Positions 1-11,425 of a stretch of 64,000 bases of DNA are shown here, one piece after another. Source of the DNA: Cryptomeria japonica (lineage: Eukaryota; Streptophyta; Pinopsida; Cupressales; Cupressaceae); contig NC_081412.1 of NCBI RefSeq assembly GCF_030272615.1, forward strand, positions 668,673,852 to 668,737,851, written 5' to 3'. The notes below the pieces were generated by a model. That model did not search any database, was not told the DNA's origin, and saw only the letters and a program-made list of their open reading frames with translations. The position numbers and the translations under genes are program-made. Positions within the stretch are counted from its first letter, which is position 1, and each line of letters starts with the position of its first letter.

Positions 1-1489
1 TAATTGCATATTTGATACTTCCTGAGAACAGTCACATTGCAGCGTATGGTATGAACTCATATGAGATTATTAAGACCTCTAAATAGACTTATTGGAAAGA
101 TATGTGAATCCTCTTTCTTTTCCCTTTGGTCTGAGGTGTTTTTGTTAATATTTGTGGAAGTTATGAAGATTTTGGTGAAAACTGGTTTTAAACTGTGTTA
201 AATGGAGTTGTTGGAAAGGGTTTGTACTTATCTTGTGATTTCACCATTGGAAAAATTAATGACTTGAATATTATGAAAGTAGACTCAGAGGGATTTCATT
301 TTAGTATGGTATTTTTTTAGTTTGGGTAAGTATTTGTTGTGAAATATGATGCCCTAGCAGGCAACAAGCATACATTTTCCAAATTTATGACAGTCAAAAT
401 TGGTCTCGGTGCAGAGATGATAGATTTTTATTGTACCGTTGCATCTTTATGAATTTTGGATATGTTGTTTATAATATAGTTAATCAGGGTCGAACCGAAG
501 GGATTGAGATGTTTAATTCTTGTTAAATAGACCTTTGTGTATAGGTCTATCCAAAGGGGCAGCAAGTTGGCAAGTTTGATACCTAGATTAAGTTTATGTT
601 TTCTTGATTGATTGATTGTTGAAGAATGATGAAATATGCCTCTAATTAATTGTTATCATGATTAAAATATGGATGGATCAACATGATCCTAGAGTTGTGA
701 GTGGTTTTTCATGATGCTCTGCGTCAGCAGGCCTGCTAAAGGATGCAAATGCAGTATGACTGAAAGCGTAAGAGTAGGCTGGCTTTTTTATCACCCAGTT
801 AAGGGGAGAGAATATACCTTCTACTTTCGAGACAAGGCAAACAAATTTCTTTTTATCTTTCAAGTCAATTATTTTCTAAGATCTATATGGAGATGTTGCT
901 CCATGAAAACATGGTGTTCCTTTTAACTTTTCAATGCAATGGTTTTCTGATCTATTGAAAAGAAATGGTCAACAAAGCAAAATTTCGATCTTGGTGGTCA
1001 ACAAAAGAAATCAATAAAAGGGGAAGAACTTCCCTCTTTGATTGTAAATGACCTCTGAACTTGTGTGATTCTTTACTTTGCACAAATTAAAATGAATCCT
1101 TTTATGCACCAAAGGATGGTGAAGTTCCTTTTAACCCTTTTGATTATAAACTTGAAAATTTGATTTGTTCCTTTTAGAGCCCAAATTGAGAAATTTTTCT
1201 CCTAAAAAAGCAAGAAAAGATTGATTTTGTGGTTCTTTTTATAGCCCAAATAAGGTGAGTTCGATTTTATTTGACAAGAGTTAAAAAGACCTTAAATTCT
1301 AACTAACTTAACTAAATTAGTAAAAATTTAAACTATTTATAGCTCTAAAATAACACTACGCTCATCCCTGCAATAAGATGTTAGTAATCCTGCAAAATAT
1401 CAACTCAAAATGGTTAAAAAGATTTTGGATTTGGTGGACTTCTACAAGTCTAACTTTAAGTTTGGTTACAATTTTGTTTTTGTTGTATG

Positions 1490-1805
1490 TCTGTGATGTG
1501 CTACAGAACAAACTGTACGCACTACAGGATGACTTTGATGCGCTATCTGACAGGCCTGATGCGTGGCTCTGTTTTCTAGATGGGCCGCTCTATTTTCTGG
1601 ATGCACTGCTTTGTTTTCTGGATGCGTTGCTCTTTTTTTCTTCTGCGCCGAGACCTACAAGAAAAGTTAGTGAAGGCAATGTGCTAATCTAAGAACTTCA
1701 CATGCTAGAGTATAAACCCCACATGCTAAACAGAATACAGGATGCGCTATAATGTTAGCAAGATGCGCTACAAAATATGCTCCACGCGCTGATACCTGTT
1801 TCCCG
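1490..1805. repeat. Degenerate short repeat with GATGCGCT core
   Basis: Variants of GATGCGCT, GATGCGTGGCTC and GATGCACTGCT recur about every 15-35 bases in otherwise AT-rich DNA, for example near 1538, 1558, 1600, 1620, 1741 and 1762. Spacing is irregular, so this is a degenerate minisatellite. It sits in the leader of the element whose LTR begins at 1880. Comparable clusters with other cores occur in the leaders of the elements at 3.8-7.9 kb and 42.5-44.7 kb. Confidence 0.6.
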
Positions 1806-1855
1806 CGTACTTGCAAAAGTGGTTAGATTCAAAAACCAATTTGATATATGGGGTC

Positions 1856-1879
1856 GGGCCCCACAGTGTGCGCCATAAA
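1856..1879 (-). other. Putative primer-binding site
   Basis: On the minus strand the LTR ends in ACACA, followed by TTTA and then TGGCGCACACTGTGGGGC. Plant Ty3/gypsy elements commonly have a TGGCGC-type site one to three bases inside the LTR. The matching tRNA was not identified. Confidence 0.4.
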
Positions 1880-2390
1880 TGTGTGTAGGAAAAGCGGGTC
1901 AATAGAACTTAAAATGTGAAAAATAAAGCCTAGGGAGACTTACCCACACACCCACAGGACTTCTTGGTGCAAGCTATGGAGTCATGAAGGATGACTCAGC
2001 TTCCCAAGGTTGGTTCCATGGTTCTCTATCTCACAAGGTCCCTCAAACTAATTTCTCTACTCTCAGATCACTGAGCAAAGTGGTTTAGGGATGACAAATG
2101 CAAGAACAAGGGATGTTTTGGTTGATTTTAACATGAGAATGCAACCTATCTATGCATGATCCTACAAATGAAATGAACTAGATTATAAGATGACAAGATT
2201 AGTAAGTGATACTATCCTAACATGATATACTAGTTATATAGTTAAGCTATTGATAAAAGAAGCAATCTAAAATGATTATTAGATTAATTCTTATTTGCAA
2301 AGAGAGAGACTAAATGTGATAAAATTGAGCATAAGTATGATACTAAGAGCTTGCATATTTGTTTTGGAGGAGGGAGAGCTCTATTTATAG

Positions 2391-2400
2391 TGAAAATAGG
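2391..2400 (-). promoter_or_regulatory. LTR TATA box
   Basis: The minus strand reads CTATAAATAG. The box is conserved at 12890-12899 and, inverted, at 60701-60710 in the other two copies of this LTR. Confidence 0.65.
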
Positions 2401-2474
2401 GCAATGGATGGTCAAGATTGAAGGAGTTTATCAAAGGTCAAGATTGAAAGTTATCAATCCATGTTTGCAATTTG

Positions 2475-2501
2475 CACCAATGAAATGGTGACAATTGTCA
2501 A
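2475..2501 (-). promoter_or_regulatory. Conserved double inverted repeat upstream of the LTR TATA box
   Basis: A 27-base segment contains CACCA-ATGAAA-TGGTG followed by the palindrome TGACAATTGTCA. It is identical in the copies at 12984-13010 and 60578-60604 although the surrounding LTRs have diverged. It lies about 75-100 bases upstream of the TATA box in the direction of transcription, so it may be a protein-binding site. Confidence 0.45.
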
Positions 2502-3293
2502 CATAAGACTGGTTGAGAGGGGAGGGTGGAAACATTAAATGCCTGAGAAGAACTCATGGTTGCCCTAGGTGGTAAAGGTTAAGGTTAGGTTAGGATTACC
2601 CATTGGATAAAGCTTTTACCCAAAGGATAAACTCTTGTGCAAGGGTTAAGGAATAACGATAGTCAAAGCAATAAATGCTTGATGAGACCCTTGGGTTACA
2701 TGGAGGTTGAGTTTAGAGAAAGTCTTTAATCATGTTGGAGGGTTGAGTTAACTATTAATGGTTTGGAAGACTTTCAAAGTTAAGTTGTTGAAGCCTTTAA
2801 TGGTTTTCAAAGACTTTGAGGGTTTGAGAAGTGACTTCCCCTTGCTTAGGGATGTGACAATATTTAGGAGATGGGTTAGGTTAATTTAGAAGTGATTTAG
2901 AAGAATCTAGAAGGAGGTTTAGAGAGGCAAGTGGGAGACGTGGGATTTTGCAAGTGGATGGAGAAATAATAGGATGTAATTGAAATAAAGTTAATTTAAT
3001 TCAATTTGGTTGCAATTTGGGAAATTGAATAAATTAGATTTATTCAATTTAGGGTAAACTATTTAATTAAAATTGAATTTAATTAAAAAGTGGATAGAAG
3101 GGATTTAATTGAATAAAATGATTTATCCCATTAAATGGTAAAAGAGGTTTAGTGAATTTAATTTAAATAAATTGAGTAATTTACTTAACTTAAATAGAGG
3201 AATGTGAGTGATTCAATTAAATTGGATTTAATTAAATAGAGGAATGAACATAAAATATTCATTTAGGAATATGGTCATTTTTATATGTCTACA

Positions 3294-3814
3294 ACTGTCA
3301 TTGTCACTTGTGAAGTATTTGCCAATTGTGAACTGATCATGGGTGTTGTTTTGAATGTAGCAGACGTGGTTCCTGACATTTGTGTTGAAGCCATGGTATC
3401 TTGTATTTCATTTGATTGTGTTGACGTAGTTTGAGCAATACTTTGCATTAAATTTGTTGTTTTTGTTTGCAATGCATTTGGGATTTGAGTTGTATTTTGG
3501 TTTAGAGTTACCCCAGACAACAAGATTGTAGAAATGTCAACATTCGAGGGTAACTTTTCTCCATTTTGGATCAAAAGAGAGAGGTACCTATCTCTATTGT
3601 TATTGATAAGAGCGTTCAGGATTGTTAGTACTTGTGGGTCTTGTTGAGCAGCCTCAATCTCTTCTTGTGTTAATCTAGTCTATAACTCCTCAATTGTGGG
3701 TAGGTGATTTGTGTTTGTAGGTAACATAGCAACCCCTCTCGATTGTGAATTTGAGCTTGTAGGTGGGCTCATATTCCAAGTAGGATTGTAATAGGGGTCA
3801 CTATTTGGATCCAT
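3294..3814 (-). pseudogene. gag N-terminus of a second LTR element, cut by the LTR at 3293
   Basis: The frame opens with an ATG at 3814 and reads leftward for about 173 codons, with one in-frame TAG near residue 44, until the inserted LTR at 3293. The product is polar, rich in Asn, Gln, Ser and Thr, and has a short segment typical of the start of plant gypsy Gag (T-R-L-T-Q-E-E-I-E). The capsid-like domain and everything downstream would lie left of the inserted element, outside the window. Its own LTR is at 7855-8871. Identification as gag rests on position and composition, not a conserved domain. Confidence 0.5.
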
Positions 3815-5889
3815 TTGGTGTTTTTCCTTTTGAGATCATGTTAATGGCATGAATGTAACTTCAAATTGATCTTGACTCTCTATGATGCACCTAAAAGGAG
3901 TGTGAAGAACTTGGAAAACTAATATGCAATACTTTGATCTATTGATAGTAGGATTATGTATGCAAACTTAAACTATTATGAGGACTCTCTACTACTGAGG
4001 AATTTGTCCTTTGATGGTAAGTTTGCAAACCTATCAAACAATTTATTGTTCTCTTTGTCTCTTGATTTGTCATTCAACTTGCCTTTAGATCTGGATTGAC
4101 TTATGAACTTCGTTATCTAAGACAAATTCAACCTCTTCATACTGTGGGAGGTCTATTCTTAATTCCCAAGCAAGATTGTCCAAAACATCAATTATTTTCA
4201 ATTGATCGTTATCTGGTCCAAGGTTTGGTTGCTCGAATGGAAATTCACCATCTCCTGGTAGACCCATGCAAATGAAATTCTCTTAAGACTTCTAAGGGTG
4301 ATAGACTACAACTGATGCAGGTGCAGACAATGCAAGAATTAAGATGGTGGACTTTGTTGCAACCTATTGAAGTATGCAAGACTAATTTTATCCTAGGAGG
4401 GACGTAAATGATGGCTTTGCAAAGACTATTTGGATGTGAATAGTTGACCTTACTTCCTAAGTATGTGGTGAGGACTTGTGCAACATGAGGATGTAAGTTT
4501 TGACTATGCATGGATTAAATGCATGGGACCTAAGATTACAAAAGGTGGCATATTCTCCTTTTCTCTTAATGTGGCAATATTGTTTGATTTGTTGATGTTG
4601 ATACTTGATATTGCAATGTTTTCTCTTGAGGTTCTCAGAGTATATTTGTGGTTGAAAGATTCTTGACAAGACTTGATTTTTTTTTACTTTGTTTTGGCTA
4701 TGTTATGAATGTTTGATTTTTTGAAAGTGTTGCGTAAGACACAGTAGCAAAGTAAGAAAACAATCTGATATAATCCAAAGAGAGTATTGTTTAAAGGATC
4801 TTTTCAAATCCTAATGGTTGTTGGGGTCTTTTCAAACCTCATTTGTTTTTGATAAATTTTGGTCATACGATCATAAAACAATCAGACTCTTCTAGGGTCA
4901 AAAGGTCACGAATAATACCACAGCCCACATCTTGATACTCTATCAGCTCAAATAGTCGTGTCACACCCTAGGGTGTGCTTTTTTTTTTCCTTTGTCCGGA
5001 AGTTGAACCAAAGAGAATTGCTCCAAAATTGGCTCATTTTCCTGGGAGATATATGGTGAGTGTCTTGGGGGCGGATTCTTCCCCACCCTTGCATTGTGAT
5101 ATTACAAGTGTTTGGTTACTGACTTAGGTTGGCCTCTAATTCTTAAATCTTTTGATAAACATTTAGTTCGAGTGGTCATAATCAGCACCGTTTTCCACTC
5201 CGTTAAAAAAGGTCTCCCAATTTGTAGAGGTTAGGCTCTACAAATTTTTACATACCATATAGGCACTAAGGGAGACATAACTTTGTTATGACAGCTTGTA
5301 ACACTTGTCGCTTGCAACTTTTGTCACAAACGCATTTATTTATAGTGGCTTGGATTACTTGGCTTTAGTCATTGCCACTTAGGTCGTTCCCTCTCACTTG
5401 GCCTTATGGGCTACTTGGGAGGAAGGCTTGCTAAAGGTTTTATCCTATTGCAAAGAAAGAAGAAAGCATAAATGGTGAGTCTGGCTTTTTGGTCACCCAA
5501 TTAAGGGGAGAGCATATGCCTATCACCTTCAAGACATGGAAGACAAGATGGTTCTTTTTAACCTTTTATTACAATTTTTTCTAAAAATTATTTGGAGATG
5601 TTGCTCCAACAAGCATGATGTTCATTTTAACCCCACATAGAAATGATGAATGTTCTTGCAGTAAAACAAGTTTGTTTTGTTCTCTTTAAATAACACCAAA
5701 GGAAGTATGAGTTAAACTAGGTCCAGTTGTACCTGCAAAACCCATTAAAGCATTAATTTGTATTGTGGACTCACAATCCTAATTTTTTCCTTCGGTTACA
5801 GAAACCTGCTTCACTATTTGTTTGGAAAGTAGAACATTACAATATCAAAACACGAGAAAATAAAGACCAGAAAGTATCTGACAGCATTC

Positions 5890-6010
5890 AACAAATGTGA
5901 ATCACCATCTAGGCAATTGCGAATTTATGTTAAATAAGATGTGAATTAATGTCAAATCAGTTGCGAATTTTTGTCTAAGCAATTGTGAATCAGTGTCTAA
6001 GCATATGCGA
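5890..6010. repeat. Degenerate repeat with TTGCGAAT core, cluster 1
   Basis: Units of about 20-25 bases such as CAATTGCGAATTTATGT, CAGTTGCGAATTTTTGTCTA and CAATTGTGAATCAGTGTCTA follow one another. A matching second cluster lies at 7660-7745. Confidence 0.65.
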
Positions 6011-6169
6011 ATCAGTTATACACAAATAAAATAAAAAAAGGCAGGAGTTTTTAAAAGACATGGCTTTCATCGATTATCATATTGCCCATGACCTCGACGT
6101 CATCAAATATGTCAAATTTTTCTAAGTATTTATGCACAAGATGATAATATTGGGATAGGGTAGCCAATT

Positions 6170-7440
6170 CTTCAAGATCTTACTGTAACCGGTAGGAAGA
6201 ATTTGTGAGGAGAACCAGTAACCAGTGTAAATCTTATCTATTGATGTAACCTGTAAACCCTACCTGTTGTTTTTGATAAACCCTAACCGAATAAGTTTGG
6301 TGAATTGGTTATATTGGTTTATGATCTGATGATGAGCGGTAATGATGACACGCATGATTATTGTATGAAGACAATTCCAAGAGATTTTGGCGAGTTGTTG
6401 TAACGGTTTTTGTCTACGGAATGAGAAAATGTATTGCATCTAATCCAAAGCGCATGATGAGTTAGTAATTTCAATGAAGCGGTGATCAAGGAGCGATCAA
6501 GGTTTTCTTGATTGATGTGCAGAGATTGCTATGTAATCCAACGATCATACTTGAACCGAATTTGTTTGTAATCTCGATGAGAGTTAGGTTTTTGTTGTGT
6601 TACTGACCTGATTGATTTGTATTTAAGGTCGATGAAGTTGTTTAGTTTTAAGAGAGTTGGCAAAGAGATAGACAGAGTTCAGTTGAGTGTGTGGTTGTTG
6701 AACCAAATGATGTATCTGCAGTTTGAGTAAAGGCGGATAGGAACATGAAATGGATCTGATCAAGCAAGTGTAGTGCTATTCAAACATATCAGCAAACTCC
6801 TGTTGTTTTCTAACAATTACAGCAAAATTGAAATCTCGTAACCAGGTAAGCTCTAACAAGCTTGGTGCTTTTCAAATCCTCTAACAAGGTAGTCTATTAG
6901 ATTGGATTTACAAATCCTCTACCGAGGTTACTCCTTACAGGGTATTGCTTCTAACAATGCATTTGTAGTCAATCCCTTAACCAGGTGATTTCTAATAGGA
7001 TCAGTTCTTAACAGGACTTTTTGTAAAGCTTTAATAGGATAGGCTCCTAACAGGGTGAACTTCAGAAGAGTTCAGATATTATCTTGTGAGTCTTATCTCA
7101 CCATGGTTTTTACCTATTTGGGTTTCCACGTCAAAAATATTTGTGTCAAGTGGTGAATGTTTTTGTGGTTATGTTTTCATGGTTGATTTACTTAACTATT
7201 TCTGATAAGTCGTGATAACCGGAAGTATTGAGTTATGAAGAAGTTGTTTACTGTTCATTTGTTGTAACAGACAACCGGTTTATCTTACGAGTTTTTATCT
7301 TGACAGAGTTATTATTCTAATTTTACTTGAGAGATTGATTGGTGAAGTTTAATATCAGTTTTTCTATCTACTGATTCACCCCCCCCCCCTCTCAGTAATT
7401 GATCGGATACTTATTCTTTCATCATACCATCACTTGGAAT
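6170..7440 (+). mobile_element. Possible copia-type retroelement fragment
   Basis: The stretch is less AT-rich than its surroundings. It contains many short repeats of the type CTCTAACAAGG, CCTCTACCGAGG, TCCTAACAGGG and CCCTTAACCAGG (6850-7070), and ends in a GATTCACC plus poly-C plus CTCTCAG motif at 7372-7398. Similar poly-C motifs are common near copia-type elements in plants. No coding domain or matching LTR was seen, so the class is uncertain. Confidence 0.3.
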
Positions 7441-7659
7441 CTTTTCTCTGCTCTTATCATTCGTCAATAAGCTCTCCATTGTCTTTTGTCTTTGGATCTC
7501 TTCCTGGCACTTGAAACCTTGAATCTTACCTTCCCTGCCATGGGGTTAGACACATTTTATGTAACAAAATAAAAGTTTCCATATTTCAAAAAGAATGATG
7601 GGTTAACAACACAAATGATTTAGAAACAGAAACGACAATTAAAATTGAGAAAACGATCA

Positions 7660-7745
7660 ATCCAGGCGATTGCGAATTTTTATATAAACGATTGTGAACT
7701 GATGTTTGAGTGATTGCAAATTGTTATAAGAGATTGCGAATTTCT
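7660..7745. repeat. Degenerate repeat with TTGCGAAT core, cluster 2
   Basis: Units such as CGATTGCGAATTTTTATA, CGATTGTGAACTGATG, TGATTGCAAATTGTTA and AGATTGCGAATTTCTATA match the cluster at 5890-6010. It lies about 100 bases inside the LTR. Confidence 0.6.
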
Positions 7746-7835
7746 ATATGCTCAAATGCATAGCACTTTCTGATGCGTTCATACAGAACCTACAAATAAT
7801 GAAAACTCATGCCAGAAGGTTAGAAAATGTGTTCT

Positions 7836-7854
7836 TCACGTCGGGTTCACCATT
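7836..7854 (-). other. Putative primer-binding site
   Basis: The minus strand reads AATGGTGAACCCGACGTG directly after the LTR end. The core TGGTGAACC is shared with the site at 47880-47900 of the 18-kb element (TGGTGAACCTGACTTC), which suggests related priming tRNAs. Confidence 0.55.
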
Positions 7855-8871
7855 TGTTTTAGGGGTAAAATCAGTCATAATTAATCAGATATATAAGATT
7901 GAATCACAAATCTCTAATCTAATTAAACCATCTCCTAAATGACAATGAAATACATCAAATCAATTGAATATCAAATAATAACATAATGAAACTCCCTCAG
8001 TTGATCCAAATAGACTTACATTGCTCTTCTCCAAATTGTGTGATAGGTGGCTCTCAGGTGTTGCACTGGGATTCCTGCATATGACAGACACAATTATTTC
8101 AAAGATCGTGATTCTAGATTGAAATTGAGAAATAAGCCTTGTTTTTATATATTTTCAGGTGAGATGGGGTGAGATTTGGAACTAAAGTGTTGATTGATAG
8201 TTCATTGATTTTAATTGATCAGTTAAGTGGATTGATTGATCTGTTAACAAGATTGATTGGATAGTTGACTCCATTGATTGACTAGTGGACTGAATTGATT
8301 AGGGAGATGAGTGATTTGACTGATTAGTCAGAAAAGATGATTGAGAGTGAAAAAGGGAGATTGGAGAGTTAATTGAGTTAACTGATTTGATGAACTAGTT
8401 AGGATTTTCAACATGTGATGTAGGAATTTTGAATTGAAATTCATTTTCATTTTGATTTGATTTTCGAATGTTGAAATGCACATGAGATTTATCTGAAATT
8501 GGATGAAATTCAAATTTGGGGAAATTCATATTTGGGAAATTGGAATTAGATGAAATTAGGTAAAATTTGAATTTGGGGATTGGAGGAATAAATTAATTAA
8601 TGAAATTATTTAATAATTATAAATAGGACTAATTAAATAATAAAGATTATTTAATAAGGGAACTAATCATAATAAATTAAATAATTAATATTTGAGAAAA
8701 GGGTTTGATGATGAATTGATTAAAGGATGGAAATTGATTAATTCATGAGATGGATGATGATGATTGAGTCAGAAGAATAAGATTAATTAGATTAATTAAA
8801 GAATTAAAGAATTATTTAATTAATAGGATGAATAATTAGTACATGATCAATGAGACATTTTTAGGTGTCTA
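7855..8871 (-). mobile_element. 5' LTR of the second element (family E)
   Basis: It starts TGTTTTAGGGG and ends GGTGTCTACA on the plus strand, so on the minus strand it runs TGTAGACACC to CCTAAAACA. A TATA box (minus strand TATATAAAAA) lies at 8142-8154. The 8580-8860 part is AT-rich U3. A primer-binding-like site follows on the left. The partner LTR is not in the window. It shares the TGTAGACA start with the other families but little else by eye. Confidence 0.65.
8142..8154 (-). promoter_or_regulatory. LTR TATA box
   Basis: Minus strand TATATAAAAA in the middle of the LTR at 7855-8871, where the U3-R border is expected. Confidence 0.5.
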
Positions 8872-11139
8872 CAATTCTCTCTATTGTGGTGTAGGTAGTG
8901 TCATTTTTGTTCTTTCTGCACTTCCTTTGGATTATGTGTATTCAATCAAGGATGTCCCAATTTGTATCCTTATTGACCTTTGTAAAGTAGAGGTCTTTTG
9001 TTCTTCTAGCTTCTTATTTGGTATTGTTGACTCTTAATTTTACATTAAACGTGAATAGCCTTATGGGAAATTCAATGATGGGGGACCTTTTGCACGAGAC
9101 TCGTTGAATGACCTTTAGGTTTGAGAAGTTGACTCTTCATACAATTGGGGGAGAAAAGGGGAAGAGGAAGACTTAAAAAGCTACACTACTTGGGCGATAC
9201 GCCAGAATATTTTTGAAAACACTAACAGCATATGAAACCCAGATGCATGTAGTTTTAAATCTCATTCAACAATCTACATGCTCAGCGTAGTTAGAGAACA
9301 GACTACACTCGATTCAACATAATATGACATTCACCATTCATCCAACAGATAACAAGTTCTAAAACATAGTTTAATTTGTAGAGTCTCACGGCACATATCA
9401 TAAAAGTTAATGAATCTTAATACAACACATCAATCAATTTACTAAGCTTTAAATAAAGCAACCAGAGAGGTCATAGGCACAATCGTATATGCTTATCATT
9501 CACCTAATTTAGTTAACATAAAGGCTTCTCAATGAGCCAAAGTCTAAAAAAATTATCTCTAAAGTTTGAACCTCGAAAAAAAACTGAAAAAGAAGGCCTA
9601 TATAGAGCCCTCGACTCTTAACAAACAACATGAAAGCACCAGCAAAATCCTAGCAACCGCTTCTGACAGGAATCTCCCAGTGTGACACTCCGCGAGATGC
9701 TACCCAGCGAAAACGGCCTTCAAAGTTGTTACCTCAACCACATCATGGCGACCCCTACACCTGCCAAACAAGAAAATCATGGCATCAACAGCATTCTGGT
9801 TCACAAACCATCATGGAAGACACGCGGCAACTCGGGGGAGACCCGAAGTCGAGCACAAAAAGAGAACTGGAACGTGCAACGTGAGGGCATCAAGTGTCGC
9901 TGCCCACACACGAAAGATGGTGGGGCCAAGAAGCATACGCCGAATAAAAGACTAGTGCCACATGACAGCTCCATGTCCTCTCAACATTGAGCGAGAAGAG
10001 TGAGTTGCTTAAAGCAACGCTGAGACACCACTTGGCATGCATGAGCGATCCGAAGAGCGGGTCAAAAATTAAAGGAAGGGGCCGAAACTTTACCAAAATG
10101 CCGCACACGAACAATTCCGAAAGAATATTAACAGGTATACCTCGTTTCTATTTTTATTTTTTCTATTTCTTATCCATATGCTCCTTAGATTCGTTCTTAG
10201 CGAAGTTGTCTATATATTCTCAGTATGTAGTGAAATACTTTGTTTGTGGGTCTTTGGGAAGGTTGAGGGGTGTGGTCACATATGAGTCAATTTCTACATC
10301 TAAGACTACATATGGTAGTTGTAGAATCCAAGATGTCCTAAGTTAAATAATATCCCCCATAAAAGTATATTCCTTATCTTCTAAGATGACTGCATCTTTT
10401 ATATACTTGTGAGCCACTTCATAAGAGATGTATTCTCTATCCTAAAACTTTTGTTGAAATAATTTAAAGAAACCTTAATATATGACCATGTAAGAGTTGG
10501 CATCCTAGAAATGATTTCCATGACAACTGGCGTAGTGGTGTCCCAAATTTTCCCGTGAAAATCATTAATTCATTCATGAAATAAAAGGTGAGGTAGATGT
10601 GGCATATGGTTCGATACTGATCATATGGCTACCTAGTGTATTAAATAAAGAAATGAGAATAAGGCTACTTGGTAATGATGCCTCCCCTCATCATTATTCA
10701 ATGGAAAAGGATGATTTGGATACGATAGATAATGTAGTGTTGAAGCCCCTAAAAAATTCACAAAGGAGGTAAACCCTTCACCAAGTACAACACAACTTTC
10801 ACATAAGACTAAGGTTGACTCTCCTCCTATGGGGATTGGAGGTACCAAGGATGCATCGATCCGAACTAAAGGGTTGAATGAGCATGAGGAGTTTAGGTAT
10901 TTTGTCTCTTGGTAATAGGAAAAAATTATTAGAGAAATCAAATGAGATTTAAGAGGATGGAGAATCACAAGGTAGGTGGATGGTAGTGCAATGGAAGAGG
11001 AAGAAAATGAGACTACTTTCAACAAGCTTCTTCACTCCCTTGCCAATACTAAGGCAAAATCGTCTAGATTTGTTGTCTTGTGTTTTACCCCCTTAAATTT
11101 GTATCCAAATAAGGGGAGGTTATGATTTAGATGTTTGAG
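8872..11139. other. Anonymous mosaic without a recognised gene
   Basis: It consists of AT-rich DNA, a GC-richer part at about 9650-10135, and a possible TATA box at about 9598 (CTATATAGAG). Plus-strand frames at 9682-9990 and 9987-10346 and minus-strand frames at 9890-10114 and 10633-11025 are open, but none matches a known domain by eye. The GC-richer part could be the R-U5 region of an unrecognised LTR. The minus-strand piece at 10130-10440 is listed separately. Confidence 0.5.
10130..10440 (-). pseudogene. Degraded coding-like fragment, family unknown
   Basis: Read on the minus strand from about 10440, the frame gives protein-like stretches (for example EYISYEVAHKYIKD, then IDSYVTTPLNLPKD, then KYFTTY and EYIDNFAKNESKEHMDKK). 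They are separated by single in-frame stops. Charged and aromatic residues alternate as in real protein and the frame persists for nearly 100 codons. I do not recognise the family. A captured gene or a retroelement extra frame are both possible. Confidence 0.3.
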
Positions 11140-11215
11140 GTCTTATTTGCAAGGATAAGTTCCCCAATTTGTGGCCTCACCTAGTGCAGGCCAAGATAAG
11201 CTTTCTCGTCATATA
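11140..11215 (+). repeat. Short repeat shared with the SINE-like element at 17.7-18.1 kb
   Basis: The string TTTGTGGCCTCACCT, with neighbouring TTCCCC and GCAGGCCAAGATAAG, resembles 18015-18055 (CCCCTGTTTGTGGCCTCACC, then GGGCTAGGCTAAAAA). It is probably a truncated copy of the same repeat. Confidence 0.4.
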
Positions 11216-11239
11216 TTAATGCAAGGGTGGTAGTTTAGA

Positions 11240-11425
11240 GAAATGACAAGCTTCAAAATGGGATTTTGGAAGCCACGAGCTTCAAAACGAGATTTTGAAG
11301 GTTATAGTGCTCCCAAAACCTCATTTTGAAGCTTGTGCTTCCAAAACCCCATTTTTGAGGCTTCAAAATTGAGATTTGGAGACACGACAAGCTTCAAAAT
11401 GGGAGTTTGGAAGCCATAAATAAAT
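11240..11425. repeat. Fold-back cluster of GCTTCAAAATGG / CCAAAATCCC units
   Basis: Variants of ACAAGCTTCAAAATGGGATT-TTGGAAGCC occur three times in direct orientation (near 11247, 11276 and 11388). In between, near 11300-11365, they occur in inverted orientation (CCTCATTTTGAAGCTTG and GCTTCCAAAACCCCAT). The stretch could fold into several alternative hairpins of about 25-30 base pairs. Confidence 0.6.

Larger units (their letters stand above)
1..1879 (-). mobile_element. Internal 5' leader of an LTR retrotransposon, cut by the window edge
   Basis: This stretch lies just inside the LTR at 1880-3293. The element runs leftward on the minus strand and leaves the window before any recognisable gag. 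A primer-binding-like site sits at 1856-1879 and a degenerate repeat cluster at about 1490-1805. A block at about 720-925 resembles 5430-5640 in the neighbouring element, including a shared GGAGATGTTGCTCC string. The open frames here (for example 104 codons at 1378-1692, plus strand) run through the repeats and look accidental. Coding content is not visible; the assignment rests on the adjacent LTR. Confidence 0.55.
1880..3293 (-). mobile_element. 5' LTR of the minus-strand element (family X, copy 1)
   Basis: It begins TGTGTGTAGG on the plus strand and ends in ATGTCTACA, so on the minus strand it starts TGTAGACA. It aligns over its whole length with the solo LTR at 12395-13855 and, in reverse, with 59.6-61.0 kb. 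A TATA box lies at 2391-2400 (minus strand CTATAAATAG). The last 350 bases are the AT-rich U3 start. The flanks 1875-1879 and 3294-3298 differ, which fits a 5' LTR whose partner lies outside the window. It interrupts a gag gene that resumes at 3294. Confidence 0.8.
3815..7854 (-). mobile_element. Long leader of the second LTR element
   Basis: This is about 4 kb between a primer-binding-like site (7836-7854) and the gag start (3814). A block at about 4900-5640 is arranged like 43.44-44.0 kb in the young element: a TGTAGAGG/CTCTACA-type inverted repeat, a GGGAGACA segment and a TAGTGGTT/ACTTGGGTCGTTC-like segment. Clusters of a TTGCGAAT repeat lie at 5890-6010 and 7660-7745. A small minus-strand frame at 4267-4085 (60 codons, acidic) has protein-like composition but no recognised domain. 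Part of the leader (about 6170-7440) looks like foreign retroelement DNA. Confidence 0.5.

Noticed and set aside
1378-1692. Plus-strand frame of 104 codons
   Set aside because: It runs through the degenerate GATGCGCT repeat, which lacks stops in this frame; the peptide is a Leu/Phe/Asp-rich echo of the repeat (FLDGPLYFLDALLCFLD).
9682-10346. Two overlapping plus-strand frames (102 and 119 codons) as genes
   Set aside because: Both lie in a GC-richer stretch that is open in several frames on both strands. No domain or splice context supports them.
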